Source: CAZRXG01 sp964603985 (GTDB lineage Bacteria > Chloroflexota > Anaerolineae > Aggregatilineales > UBA3940). From it: a stretch of 31,991 nucleotides of DNA. Location of the stretch: the NCBI GenBank assembly GCA_964603985.1, contig CAZRXG010000042.1, positions 1 to 31,991 on the forward strand, read 5' to 3'. The notes beneath the pieces are model-generated. The model searched no databases and had not been told where the DNA came from. It saw only the letters and a list, made by a program, of their open reading frames with translations. Every line of letters starts with the position of its first letter. The first letter of the stretch is position 1. A program made the position numbers and the translations under genes. Below are positions 1-8,354 of this stretch, piece by piece.

Positions 1-690
1 GACCGCCCGCCCCCCACCGCGCCGGTTAGCGGCGGGGCCGCCAATGCGCCACCCACCCCCTCGTCCACTTCCACCCCGACCACCACCCCCACCGAGGAGT
101 ACCTGGGCGAAGTACAGGCCACCATCGACGCCCCCACCTACCTGAACGGCGGTCGCTGGGCCGAGGTGATGGTCACCGTGACCAACGTCAGCGTTGCCTC
201 CGGCGTCTCGACCGGCTACACCTACGTGCATCCCAACCCCGACGGCGGCACGCAGTACGTCACCATCTTCAGCGCCATCCACGACGAGGTTCCGCTCGCC
301 AGCCTCGACGCCGACGCGCCGCTGTGGATCGGCTGGGTACGCTTCACCGACGGCAAGCACTTCTACTTCCCGGCGGGCTGCCTGTACGTCGAGACGGTCG
401 AGGCCGAAGGCTGGGAGCCAATCGGCCCGCAGGACGGCTTCAAGTGGGAGGTGCACTGGACGGGCGGCTTCTACGACTGCGGCAACTCGACGCACAAGAT
501 CCCGGCCCAGCCCAAGCTGATGCCCGGCCAGAGCGCCACCATCCCCATCTACGTCTATCTACAGCACCCGCGCCTGTGGGAGGACGACGCCTGGGGGCCG
601 CCTGCCCGCCGCATTTCCTACATCGCGCTGGAGGTGCGCGACGGCCAGGGGCGGTCACTGGGCACCGTCGCCGAGTACGGCTTCCCCTAG
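1..690 (+). CDS. C-terminal part of a secreted or lipoprotein-like protein (5' end outside window)
   Basis: The frame is open from base 1, so the gene begins upstream; an internal ATG at 166 is not needed. The visible N-terminal part is a low-complexity Pro/Thr/Ser/Ala linker (bases 1-90) of the kind that follows a lipoprotein signal or tethers an exported domain. About 195 residues of a beta-rich domain follow, with aromatic and glycine-rich segments, several Cys (for example in a YDCGN context) and a conserved-looking PGQSATIPIYVY strand. I do not recognise a named family. Style and composition match the exported proteins at 27215 and 27930, so an extracytoplasmic role is inferred. It ends with TAG at 688-690 and faces the minus-strand gene at 789 convergently. 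Confidence 0.7.
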   Translation, partial: DRPPPTAPVSGGAANAPPTPSSTSTPTTTPTEEYLGEVQATIDAPTYLNGGRWAEVMVTVTNVSVASGVSTGYTYVHPNPDGGTQYVTIFSAIHDEVPLASLDADAPLWIGWVRFTDGKHFYFPAGCLYVETVEAEGWEPIGPQDGFKWEVHWTGGFYDCGNSTHKIPAQPKLMPGQSATIPIYVYLQHPRLWEDDAWGPPARRISYIALEVRDGQGRSLGTVAEYGFP

Positions 691-788
691 CGGTGTGCTT
701 TCCGCTTCCGAATCCTACTGCGAATATCTTGCAATATCGCTAGTAAAGTGCCGCTCAAATGGGCAATTGGTATTCTCTCGTTAAGCCT

Positions 789-1466
789 TCATTTCTTCTG
801 TCGCTTCTTCCATATGCATATGCATGTGCACACGCAATTACGCACTAACAACCATATGAAGAAATAAAGCGATATGACCAAAGCCACCCCAAGCACAATC
901 CAGCACTGCCAACTACCATACACCTTATCACACCAATAAAGGCCATACCACTCAATTCCCACGAGAGCCAAGCAGCAAAGCAAGGACAGACACTCAGCCG
1001 AACGCTGTACGCTGTACATCTTCATCCCAGGGTGTTTTTCGGTGATCTTGTAAAGCCCAACTGCACCTTTATTACCTTTAAACAGATATTCATGAGTTAT
1101 ATGAATTATGTCCTCATACTGATCTCTCGTGACACCGATCTTTTTGATCGCAGCATATATAACCGCTATCACGACAAACAAGAAAAACGCATACACATAA
1201 AACCCGAAGATTACGGCGTTCGGCTCTAAGTTCTCACGCCTAAGGACGGTGCCCCAGAAGGCCGCAGAACCCAACAGTATGGTAAAAAAGAAGTTGAGAT
1301 ACTTCGTTCTCGTCTCCTCCAGATGTCTATAGTGTGCCCACGCTTGATCAAGCTCACTCATCAACAGTTTCTTCTCGTCTTCTCCCAGACCCCATAATGC
1401 CTCTCGCTGACGCAATGACCTTAGAACTTCTTCCCGATCTTCTTTGTCCTCCCAATCCTTGCACAT
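789..1466 (-). CDS. Unknown AT-rich four-helix membrane protein
   Basis: This is a 225-residue protein when started at the ATG at 1466, which has a strong ribosome site (AGGGGG, about 5 nt upstream); an ATG 21 codons further up (1529) has none. A charged N-terminal helix (about residues 1-50) leads to a conserved-looking stretch, HLEETRTKYLNFFFT, that enters the first membrane segment (about 57-76). Further hydrophobic segments lie at about 84-108, 156-174 and 184-208, with a roughly 45-residue soluble loop between the second and third, and a Cys-rich tail ending in basic residues. Composition differs from its neighbours: line 1141-1200 has 21 G+C in 60, against well above 60% nearby. It sits beside a toxin-antitoxin pair, suggesting transfer. 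Function unknown; a membrane effector of a conflict system is speculation. Confidence 0.75.
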   Translation of the reverse strand: MCKDWEDKEDREEVLRSLRQREALWGLGEDEKKLLMSELDQAWAHYRHLEETRTKYLNFFFTILLGSAAFWGTVLRRENLEPNAVIFGFYVYAFFLFVVIAVIYAAIKKIGVTRDQYEDIIHITHEYLFKGNKGAVGLYKITEKHPGMKMYSVQRSAECLSLLCCLALVGIEWYGLYWCDKVYGSWQCWIVLGVALVISLYFFIWLLVRNCVCTCICIWKKRQKK

Positions 1467-1600
1467 TTTGCCCCCTGCCCATTCGATTCGTTGGCTATTT
1501 ATGTCAGAGGCGATCTCACGCTGGCCCATGACCGGGTCAGCACGCCGCCTACCTCGACAGATGGAATCGGTTACAACGTAGATAAGACCGCGCCGACCGG

Positions 1601-1954
1601 CTATACACCCTTCTCCGCGAGCAGGGCGTCAAGCTGGGGGATTAACGCTGGGACGCTCTCCGTCGCGGCTTTCCACAGGATGGCGTCGTCGAGGCTGTGG
1701 TAAGCGTGGAAAAGGTAGTTGCGCATACCGACGATGTCACGCCAGGGTACTTCGGGATGGGCATCGCGCAGTTCGTTGGACAGGTGGGAGGCCGCCTCAC
1801 CGATGATGCCGATAGACATCATCAGGGCACGGCGCAGCATGATATTCGTGGAAAGGTCGTCGCGTTTGGCGTCCTGCGTGAACAGCAGCACTTCGTCGGC
1901 GGCCTCGCGCATGTGCTGTAGGCGCAGTTTATCGTCGTCACGCTGCTCGTTCAT
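1601..1954 (-). CDS. hepT: HepT-like HEPN toxin of an MNT/HEPN toxin-antitoxin pair
   Basis: This 117-residue, all-helical protein has the family signature RX4HXY as R78-NYLF-H83-A-Y85, the catalytic motif of HEPN ribonuclease toxins of the HepT (formerly DUF86) group. The N-terminal helix (KLRLQHMREAADEVL) and the mid-protein segment IGIIGEAASHLS are also typical. Its ATG at 1954 lies 17 bases inside the end of the upstream mntA frame, so the two are translationally coupled. In studied systems HepT cleaves RNA or is toxic, and MntA silences it by adding AMP to a tyrosine near the motif; Tyr85 is the expected target here by homology. Length and motifs are intact, so this copy should be functional. 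Confidence 0.9.
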   Translation of the reverse strand: MNEQRDDDKLRLQHMREAADEVLLFTQDAKRDDLSTNIMLRRALMMSIGIIGEAASHLSNELRDAHPEVPWRDIVGMRNYLFHAYHSLDDAILWKAATESVPALIPQLDALLAEKGV

Positions 1955-2240
1955 AGATTACCTGTGCCTGAGTCAGCACGTCATCGCGGATGTACTTGCT
2001 GAGCGAATCCGGCGTGCCGAGATCCACCGGGCGACCGAGGATGTCGGCAAGTTCGTCGGCCATCGTGAAGAACTCCCAGCCGGGCGTCGCCCCCACCTCG
2101 AACTCCACCAGCACGTCGATGTCGCTCTCCGGCCCGAAGTCCTCGCGCAGCACCGAGCCAAACAGCAGCATACGCCGGATGCGGTGCTTCCGGCAGAACG
2201 CCCGTATTTGCTCGTGAGGCAGGGTGATGTTGATCGCCAT
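1938..2240 (-). CDS. mntA: MntA-like minimal nucleotidyltransferase antitoxin
   Basis: A 100-residue minimal nucleotidyltransferase. The Pol-beta-fold motif GSX10DXD is complete: G28-S29, then D40 and D42, which bind metal and NTP. In HEPN/MNT systems this enzyme AMPylates the HepT partner and neutralises it. A longer frame reaches 2342, but the ATG at 2240 (MAINITLP...) is preferred because it matches the family N-terminus and because a TATAAT -10 element lies just 6 bases upstream on the minus strand (2247-2252), implying a leaderless message. It overlaps hepT by 17 bases. The first third of this gene and its upstream region are duplicated at 3672-4054. Confidence 0.9.
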   Translation of the reverse strand: MAINITLPHEQIRAFCRKHRIRRMLLFGSVLREDFGPESDIDVLVEFEVGATPGWEFFTMADELADILGRPVDLGTPDSLSKYIRDDVLTQAQVIYERAA

Positions 2241-2246
2241 GGCCGC

Positions 2247-2252
2247 ATTATA
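2247..2252 (-). promoter_or_regulatory. -10 element of the mntA-hepT promoter (leaderless type)
   Basis: On the minus strand a perfect TATAAT ends 6 bases before the mntA ATG (2240). This spacing would place the transcript start at or next to the A of the start codon. No good -35 hexamer is seen 17 bases upstream. In the duplicated copy (3672-4054) the matching site has lost one base and reads TATATG. Confidence 0.55.
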
Positions 2253-2361
2253 CCGTAAGCCCCCAATCCCGGCCCGACCGCCGACCGGTTTGAACGCATG
2301 AGCCTGGCTGTGCCTTAACCCCACCGGTGAACTGCCGGGCATCTTCCTCCCCCATTGCTAT

Positions 2362-2539
2362 TGCTTTGTTAAGCCGAATATTGCAGATCGTGGTGCTGCC
2401 CTCACCCATCTCGGACGGTCAAACCGTCCTCGATTCGCCCTCTCCCTGAGGGAGAGGGCAGACTGAGCGCGACCGGAGGTCGGGCGAAGGCGGGTGAGGG
2501 CCTGAGCAACAACTCGTAAAAAACCAACTTAACAGAGCA
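2362..2539. mobile_element. 178-bp MITE-like element with terminal inverted repeats and a CTAT target duplication
   Basis: The left end TGCTTTGTTAAG (2362-2373) and right end CTTAACAGAGCA (2528-2539) are inverted repeats matching at 11 of 12 positions. The element is flanked by CTAT at 2358-2361 and 2540-2543. The duplicated copy B carries the uninterrupted site with a single CTAT (3895-3898), which directly proves insertion. Inside are nested palindromes: a 10-bp pair at 2398-2407/2492-2501, a 7-bp hairpin at 2413-2419/2423-2429, and an 11-bp hairpin at 2437-2447/2449-2459. There is no coding capacity, so it must have been moved by a transposase encoded elsewhere. Confidence 0.88.
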
Positions 2540-2764
2540 CTATGGGGAAGCAACGGAGCGCAGTTCCATTGCCGGTGGGCCGAAGGCTCGGAGGGGGTTC
2601 AAGGTCAAGCTATTCACTGATGACCTTTGGATGCTCCCTGAATGTACGCTGGCTTTACCCTCACTAAAAACAGCACTATACTGAGCGCGAAACTCCAGTA
2701 GCGAATGAGGCTGATGGCTGATAGCTAACCAGACACCAACACCTGACAACCAGCAACTACTGTA

Positions 2765-3250
2765 CTACAGTAATTCTTCAGAAAGCTCCAGAGCACGTGC
2801 GATCTGCTCTAGGTGATCCACATCGTGCCACTCGATGAAGATAAGCAGTTCTAGCAGTGTTATACTGCCAAAACTCGCATGGATTCCCTGTCGTTGCCAC
2901 TGCTCGCCTGATACATCATTGAGGAGTGTTATCAATGATTTTCGCGATTCCAAATACGCGGTAAATTCAGCTGCCAGATTTTGATGTGCATAGTCCCGTC
3001 GCTGAGCACTTTCAAGAGGATCTAGGTTTGCCAGTCTTGGCTGTTCTTCAGTGAGAATCAACTGAGCCCGGTTGAGTGACACGTCACCGAAGTCACGAAT
3101 ATGGCACATGATTTCCACAACGCTCCAACCGCCTGGGCCATCTGTGAACTGCTCAGCTTTCTCTTGGGAAACACCCTTGAGCAACGCGTTCAATAAAACT
3201 GGTGTTTTTCGCAAAGATAATAGGTAGCGTTCCGGTGTAATCAAGCCCAT
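2765..3250 (-). CDS. DinB-superfamily (four-helix metal-binding) protein
   Basis: A 161-residue protein from the ATG at 3250, which has AGGGGG about 5 nt upstream; the longer frame to 3349 adds 33 non-homologous residues. The layout is DinB-like: an N-terminal helix, GPGGWSVVEIMCHIRD containing His50, and a C-terminal helix EWHDVDHLEQI with His142 and His146. These three histidines fit the metal triad of the family. Members act as thiol-dependent transferases or have unknown, often stress-linked roles; the substrate cannot be read from sequence. A TATACT (3299-3304, minus strand) with TTTCTT 17 bases upstream is a plausible promoter with a leader of about 40 nt. It stands alone between repeat copy A and the transposase stub. 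Confidence 0.82.
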   Translation of the reverse strand: MGLITPERYLLSLRKTPVLLNALLKGVSQEKAEQFTDGPGGWSVVEIMCHIRDFGDVSLNRAQLILTEEQPRLANLDPLESAQRRDYAHQNLAAEFTAYLESRKSLITLLNDVSGEQWQRQGIHASFGSITLLELLIFIEWHDVDHLEQIARALELSEELL

Positions 3251-3298
3251 CTTGCCCCCTTGTAAGGTCGAAGAGTATGACTGGACTTTCGCCACTTC

Positions 3299-3327
3299 AG
3301 TATAGGCGATTTTGAGCAGGCAAGAAA
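3299..3327 (-). promoter_or_regulatory. Possible sigma70 promoter of the DinB-like gene
   Basis: Minus strand TTTCTT (3322-3327), 17-base spacer, TATACT (3299-3304). The -10 is good and the -35 weak. It would give a leader of about 40 nt carrying the AGGGGG ribosome site. Confidence 0.4.
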
Positions 3328-3373
3328 CTGACGTACACTGGTCGAACACCCCCCATCCACCCAGAAGTACACC

Positions 3374-3535
3374 ATGCTCAAATCTATCGCCGAAGTTTCA
3401 CCGGAACCGGTTCAGTTTGTTCAATCGCTCAAGCTCACGCTCTCTCAACCTCAACGACAACACGTCGTACAGGTAGCGGATGCATTGAACACAACTGAAG
3501 GAGACAAGAACCTGTCGGCTTTGTACCGCAGTGGG
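3374..3535 (+). pseudogene. N-terminal stub of an IS701-like DDE transposase
   Basis: About 53 codons from the ATG at 3374 encode a segment with VQFVQSLKLTLSQPQRQHV and ADALNTTEGDKNLSALYR. This is the style of the conserved N-terminus of IS701/IS4-group transposases (region before the DDE domain). The similarity stops near base 3530-3535, where sequence of the HEPN remnant begins on the other strand; the frame then runs only to a stop at 3562. More than 80% of the expected protein is missing, including all catalytic residues. Its junction position suggests that an IS insertion or recombination helped create the adjacent scrambled TA locus. Family assignment is from memory of motifs. Confidence 0.65.
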
Positions 3536-3539
3536 CTAA

Positions 3540-3778
3540 TCAGCCCTCGTCACCGAGGATAGCTTCGACTTGTTCGAGCAGATTGGGCACTTCGATGGTG
3601 GCCGTGTCCCACAAGATACTGTTGTCGATCCCGGCATAATCGTGGAAGAGGAAGTCGCGCATGTGGCGCAGCCGTAGTCCTCGCGCAGCACCGAGCCGAA
3701 CAGCAGCATGCGCCGGATGCGGTGCTTCCGGCAAAACGCCCGTATCTGCTCGTGAGGCAGGGGAATGTTGATCGCCAT
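3540..3778 (-). pseudogene. Collapsed MNT/HEPN toxin-antitoxin pair
   Basis: The first about 35 codons of a second mntA (start 3778, through GSVLREDYG) join abruptly, near 3671/3672, to the last about 44 codons of a hepT (3540-3671). The deletion removes the MNT catalytic DxD and everything up to the HEPN core. The HEPN piece keeps its RX4HXY motif (R-DFLF-H-D-Y) and normal C-terminus, but it is out of frame with the MNT start. A GTG/ATG-started frame of 87 residues (to 3803) covers the HEPN piece with nonsense in front. The HEPN piece differs in sequence from the intact hepT, so it is a diverged pair and not a simple copy. Probably non-functional. Confidence 0.82.
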
Positions 3779-4054
3779 GGCCGCATATACCGTACGCCCC
3801 CACTCCCGGCCTGACCGCCGACCGGTTTGAACGCGTGAGCCTGGCCGTGCCTTAACCCCACCGGTGAACTGCCGGGCACCTTCCTCCCCCATTGCTATGG
3901 GGAAGCAATGGAGCGCAGTTCCATTGCCGGTGGGCCGAAGACCCGGAGGGGGTTCAAGGTCAAGCTATTCACTGACAACCTTTGGATGCTCCCTGAATGT
4001 ACGCTGGCTTTACCCTCGCTAAAAACAGCACTATACTGAGCGCGAAACTCCAGT
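3672..4054. repeat. Copy B of the 0.38-kb duplication (uninterrupted)
   Basis: Contiguous counterpart of copy A (2134-2361 plus 2540-2699). It holds the 5' third of the broken mntA, the degraded -10 (TATATG in place of TATAAT) and 275 bp upstream. It stops 19 bases before the next gene's start, so it may also supply that gene's promoter. Confidence 0.9.
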
Positions 4055-4072
4055 TGCATGGGGGGTGAAGAA

Positions 4073-4516
4073 ATGGTGAACAGTCCTGTTAGAAAGAATC
4101 GTCTTTCCATCGGGCTGGCAATCGCTTCCCTTTGTTGTTCTATTGCACTGGTGACCACCGTGGCGTTCAGCACTGAAATCACGGCTGGCGATGACAATAT
4201 GTTCGCACGGACTTACTTATTCTTGTTGGTACTCCGCGTTTTCCTGGTACTCGTTGTCCTGTCCCTCATCTATGCACTGCTGCACTTCATTGTGCCCGCG
4301 CTGAGGACGAAGGATCGACAACTGGCGTTTGTGCCCCTGGTCATTAACGTTGGAGCGATGCTCATGGTTTTGCTGTTGCCGCTTGACGGGATTGGGACGT
4401 TTCTAGCATCCAATCTAGGCCTGGTCGACTACGGCGAATACTGCGGCGACGGGTCGTGTGACCTGTTCTATGGCGAGGACAATTGGAACTGTCCCATCGA
4501 CTGCGACCCGTACTGA
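4073..4516 (+). CDS. Small membrane protein with a C-terminal CGDGxC...NCPxDC motif
   Basis: 147 residues from the ATG at 4073, chosen over the ATG at 4058 because GGGGGTG (4061-4067) sits at ribosome-site distance from the second. Three hydrophobic segments are seen (about residues 11-33, 49-74 and 86-106), with a charged loop between the second and third. The last 25 residues carry one cysteine module, CGDGSC followed by NWNCPIDC, the same type that occurs three times at the end of the lipoprotein at 27930. The module is probably extracytoplasmic and disulfide-bonded or metal-binding (inference). Function unknown. It lies directly after repeat copy B and is followed by a long hairpin. Confidence 0.75.
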   Translation: MVNSPVRKNRLSIGLAIASLCCSIALVTTVAFSTEITAGDDNMFARTYLFLLVLRVFLVLVVLSLIYALLHFIVPALRTKDRQLAFVPLVINVGAMLMVLLLPLDGIGTFLASNLGLVDYGEYCGDGSCDLFYGEDNWNCPIDCDPY

Positions 4517-4549
4517 TCGGGTACGCGCCACGCTGAGCGGACTTCCAGG

Positions 4550-4597
4550 GGGCGGCGGGCGAGGGATCGTCAGACGATGGACCCCTCCCCGCCGCCC
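4550..4597 (+). terminator. Long GC-rich hairpin after the cysteine-motif membrane protein
   Basis: Nested perfect pairings: GGGCGGCGGG (4550-4559) with 4588-4597, GAGGG (4561-4565) with CCCTC (4583-4587), and ATCGT (4566-4570) with ACGAT (4574-4578) around a CAG loop. This gives about 20 paired positions. There is no T-run on either side, so it may be a rho-independent-like stop, an mRNA stabiliser or a mobile palindrome. Confidence 0.5.
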
Positions 4598-4628
4598 TCG
4601 TAGTTTGCACAGGCGGCGCGTGTGAGGG

Positions 4629-4661
4629 CCGCTAATAGCTAACCGCCAACCGCTAATAGCT
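4629..4661 (+). repeat. Short direct repeat CGCTAATAGCTA x2
   Basis: CGCTAATAGCTA occurs twice within about 35 bases, with related text (GCTGATAGCTAACC) at about 2710-2730. Simple intergenic repeat; no function apparent. Confidence 0.5.
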
Positions 4662-4772
4662 ACCCCCCGACCCGCTGACTGCTGTGTGCGTTTCCTCATT
4701 TAGGCTACAATAGCCTGGGCTAAATAGCCCCATCCACTCTATCCTTCTGCCTGCCACAGCGAGGGGGATCCC

Positions 4773-6824
<2,052 letters not shown>

Positions 6825-7289
6825 AAGTCAGTCCCTTGTAAGGTGCAATTCGCGCCCAACCGTGTTAGGACTTACGCATTTCAGCCTGATTCCCGGCTGA
6901 ACAAGCGACTTGTATATTTGAATTCGTCTGGCTTCTCCAGGCGGGGGTGGGGGCAAACAATGGCCCGCTCGATGGCACGCACGTCGGCTTTCAGCCGACA
7001 TGTCGTATTGAGCCTGGCGTTTTAACGGCAGGCGGACAGAGGGAAAGAGATCGCTTGCTGGCAAGTCATTCGTGCACCCGTAGAATCCATCTCCCTGACA
7101 ATCTGGCCCGGCTGGGGTACACTTATCCCGTCATTGGCCGTCCGCGCACCGCGCACAATGACAGCCGCCAACCAAATCCCAGAGCAGCAGCGGGGTTTTG
7201 AGCGACGACATCTCAGGCTGGCACATCCAACCGCCATCCGCACCGAACCGCCTGGCCGCCATGCCGGTCTGTAGCCGAGGAGGGATCAA
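6825..7289. other. 465-bp intergenic region without a convincing gene
   Basis: Short frames on both strands have no ribosome sites and no recognisable protein. The stretch TTAGGACTTACGCATT near 6868-6883 resembles the ends of some insertion sequences (weak, from memory). A 7-bp perfect hairpin GTCGGCT/AGCCGAC lies at 6983-6999 with no T-run. The region presumably carries the promoter for the ABC ATPase operon, but I cannot assign hexamers. Confidence 0.45.
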
Positions 7290-8348
7290 TTGGCCGACAA
7301 CGACAAGGGGGACAATCTCCTGGAGATCAGGGACCTCCGCACATACTTCTACACCGAAAGCGGCATCGTCAAGGCCGTCGACGGCGTGGACCTGGAATTG
7401 AAGCAGGGCGAGACGCTGGGCATCGTGGGCGAGTCCGGCAGCGGCAAGAGCGTCACCTCACTCTCAATTATGCGCCTGGTCGATCAGCCCGGACGCATCG
7501 AGGAAGGCTCCGAGATCTGGTTCGGCGGGCAGAACCTGCTCACCGTCTCGGAGAGCGAGATGGTCCACATTCGCGGCAACCGCATCTCGATGATCTTCCA
7601 GCAGCCGCAGAGCAGCCTCAACCCCGTCTTCAAGATCGGCGAGCAGATCTACGAGGTGCTCGACATCCACCGCTCGCTCGACCGGGAAGAGGGATGGGAG
7701 CGCGCCGTGTCGCTCCTGAAGCTGGTCGGTCTCTCTGAGGCCGAGCGCCGTGCCCAGCAGTACCCGCACGAGATGTCAGGCGGCATGGCCCAGCGCGTCA
7801 TGATCGCGATGGCGCTCGCCTGCCTGCCTGAGCTTCTGATCGCCGACGAGCCGACCACCGCCCTGGATGTCACCATTCAGGCCCAGATCCTCGATCTGAT
7901 GCGCGAGCTGCGCGAGAAGATGGACGTCGCGATCATCCTCATCACCCACGACATGGGCGTGATCGCCGAGATGGTCGAGCGCGTGGCCGTGATGTACGCC
8001 GGGCGCATCCAGGAGGAAGCCCCGGTCGGGCAGCTTTTCGCCGATCCCTACCACCCCTACACGGTCGGCCTGCTGGGCTCGATCCCCGTGCTGGGCGAGG
8101 TCAAGGACGAGCTGGCCGTCATTCCCGGCTCGCCCGCCCAGCCGATCAACCTGCCGCCCGGCTGCCGCTTCGCCCCTCGCTGTCTGGCCCGCCTCGCCAA
8201 CGAGCTTGAGATCTGCACCCAGGAGGAACCCGATCTGATGCCCATCCGGGAAGGGCGCCGCGTGCGCTGCTGGCTGTACCATCCCGATTACCGTCCGGCA
8301 GGCGAGATCGACCTCGGTTACGGCAGGCCCGTCGCTGCGGAGGAGTAG
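7290..8348 (+). CDS. Oligopeptide/dipeptide-type ABC transporter ATPase (OppD/DppD-like)
   Basis: 352 residues starting at TTG (7290), supported by GAGGAGGG 7-8 bases upstream; no ATG/GTG fits better. Walker A is GESGSGKS (about residues 47-54), followed by the Q-loop region IFQQPQSSLNP, the ABC signature MSGGMAQR, Walker B LLIADEPTTALD and the switch histidine in LITHD. The C-terminal oligopeptide-transporter extension has the PPGCRFAPRC cysteine motif, which in some family members binds an Fe-S cluster. It powers import of peptides, nickel or related solutes together with OppB/C permeases, which are absent from this window. Six bases separate it from the next ATPase, so they form an operon. 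Confidence 0.95.
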   Translation: MADNDKGDNLLEIRDLRTYFYTESGIVKAVDGVDLELKQGETLGIVGESGSGKSVTSLSIMRLVDQPGRIEEGSEIWFGGQNLLTVSESEMVHIRGNRISMIFQQPQSSLNPVFKIGEQIYEVLDIHRSLDREEGWERAVSLLKLVGLSEAERRAQQYPHEMSGGMAQRVMIAMALACLPELLIADEPTTALDVTIQAQILDLMRELREKMDVAIILITHDMGVIAEMVERVAVMYAGRIQEEAPVGQLFADPYHPYTVGLLGSIPVLGEVKDELAVIPGSPAQPINLPPGCRFAPRCLARLANELEICTQEEPDLMPIREGRRVRCWLYHPDYRPAGEIDLGYGRPVAAEE

Positions 8349-8354
8349 ACGAAC

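Larger units (their letters stand above)
2134..2699. repeat. Copy A of a 0.38-kb duplication, split by a MITE-like insertion
   Basis: Bases 2134-2361 and 2540-2699 match 3672-3898 and 3895-4054 nearly base for base (scattered single substitutions and a one-base indel in the -10 site). Copy A therefore contains the first third of mntA, its promoter and about 300 bp of upstream DNA, interrupted at 2362-2539 by an element absent from copy B. The right part (2540-2699) has open frames on the minus strand, but substitutions between the copies change amino acids, so I see no evidence for coding there. Confidence 0.9.

Noticed and set aside
2540..2749. Minus-strand frame shared by both repeat copies (also 3895-4197)
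   Set aside because: The two copies share the frame only because the DNA is duplicated. Substitutions between them change residues (S/L, A/V, V/I), and the frame ends differ.
6843..7201. Short frames upstream of the ABC ATPases
   Set aside because: Overlapping frames in several phases, none with a ribosome site or recognisable protein.
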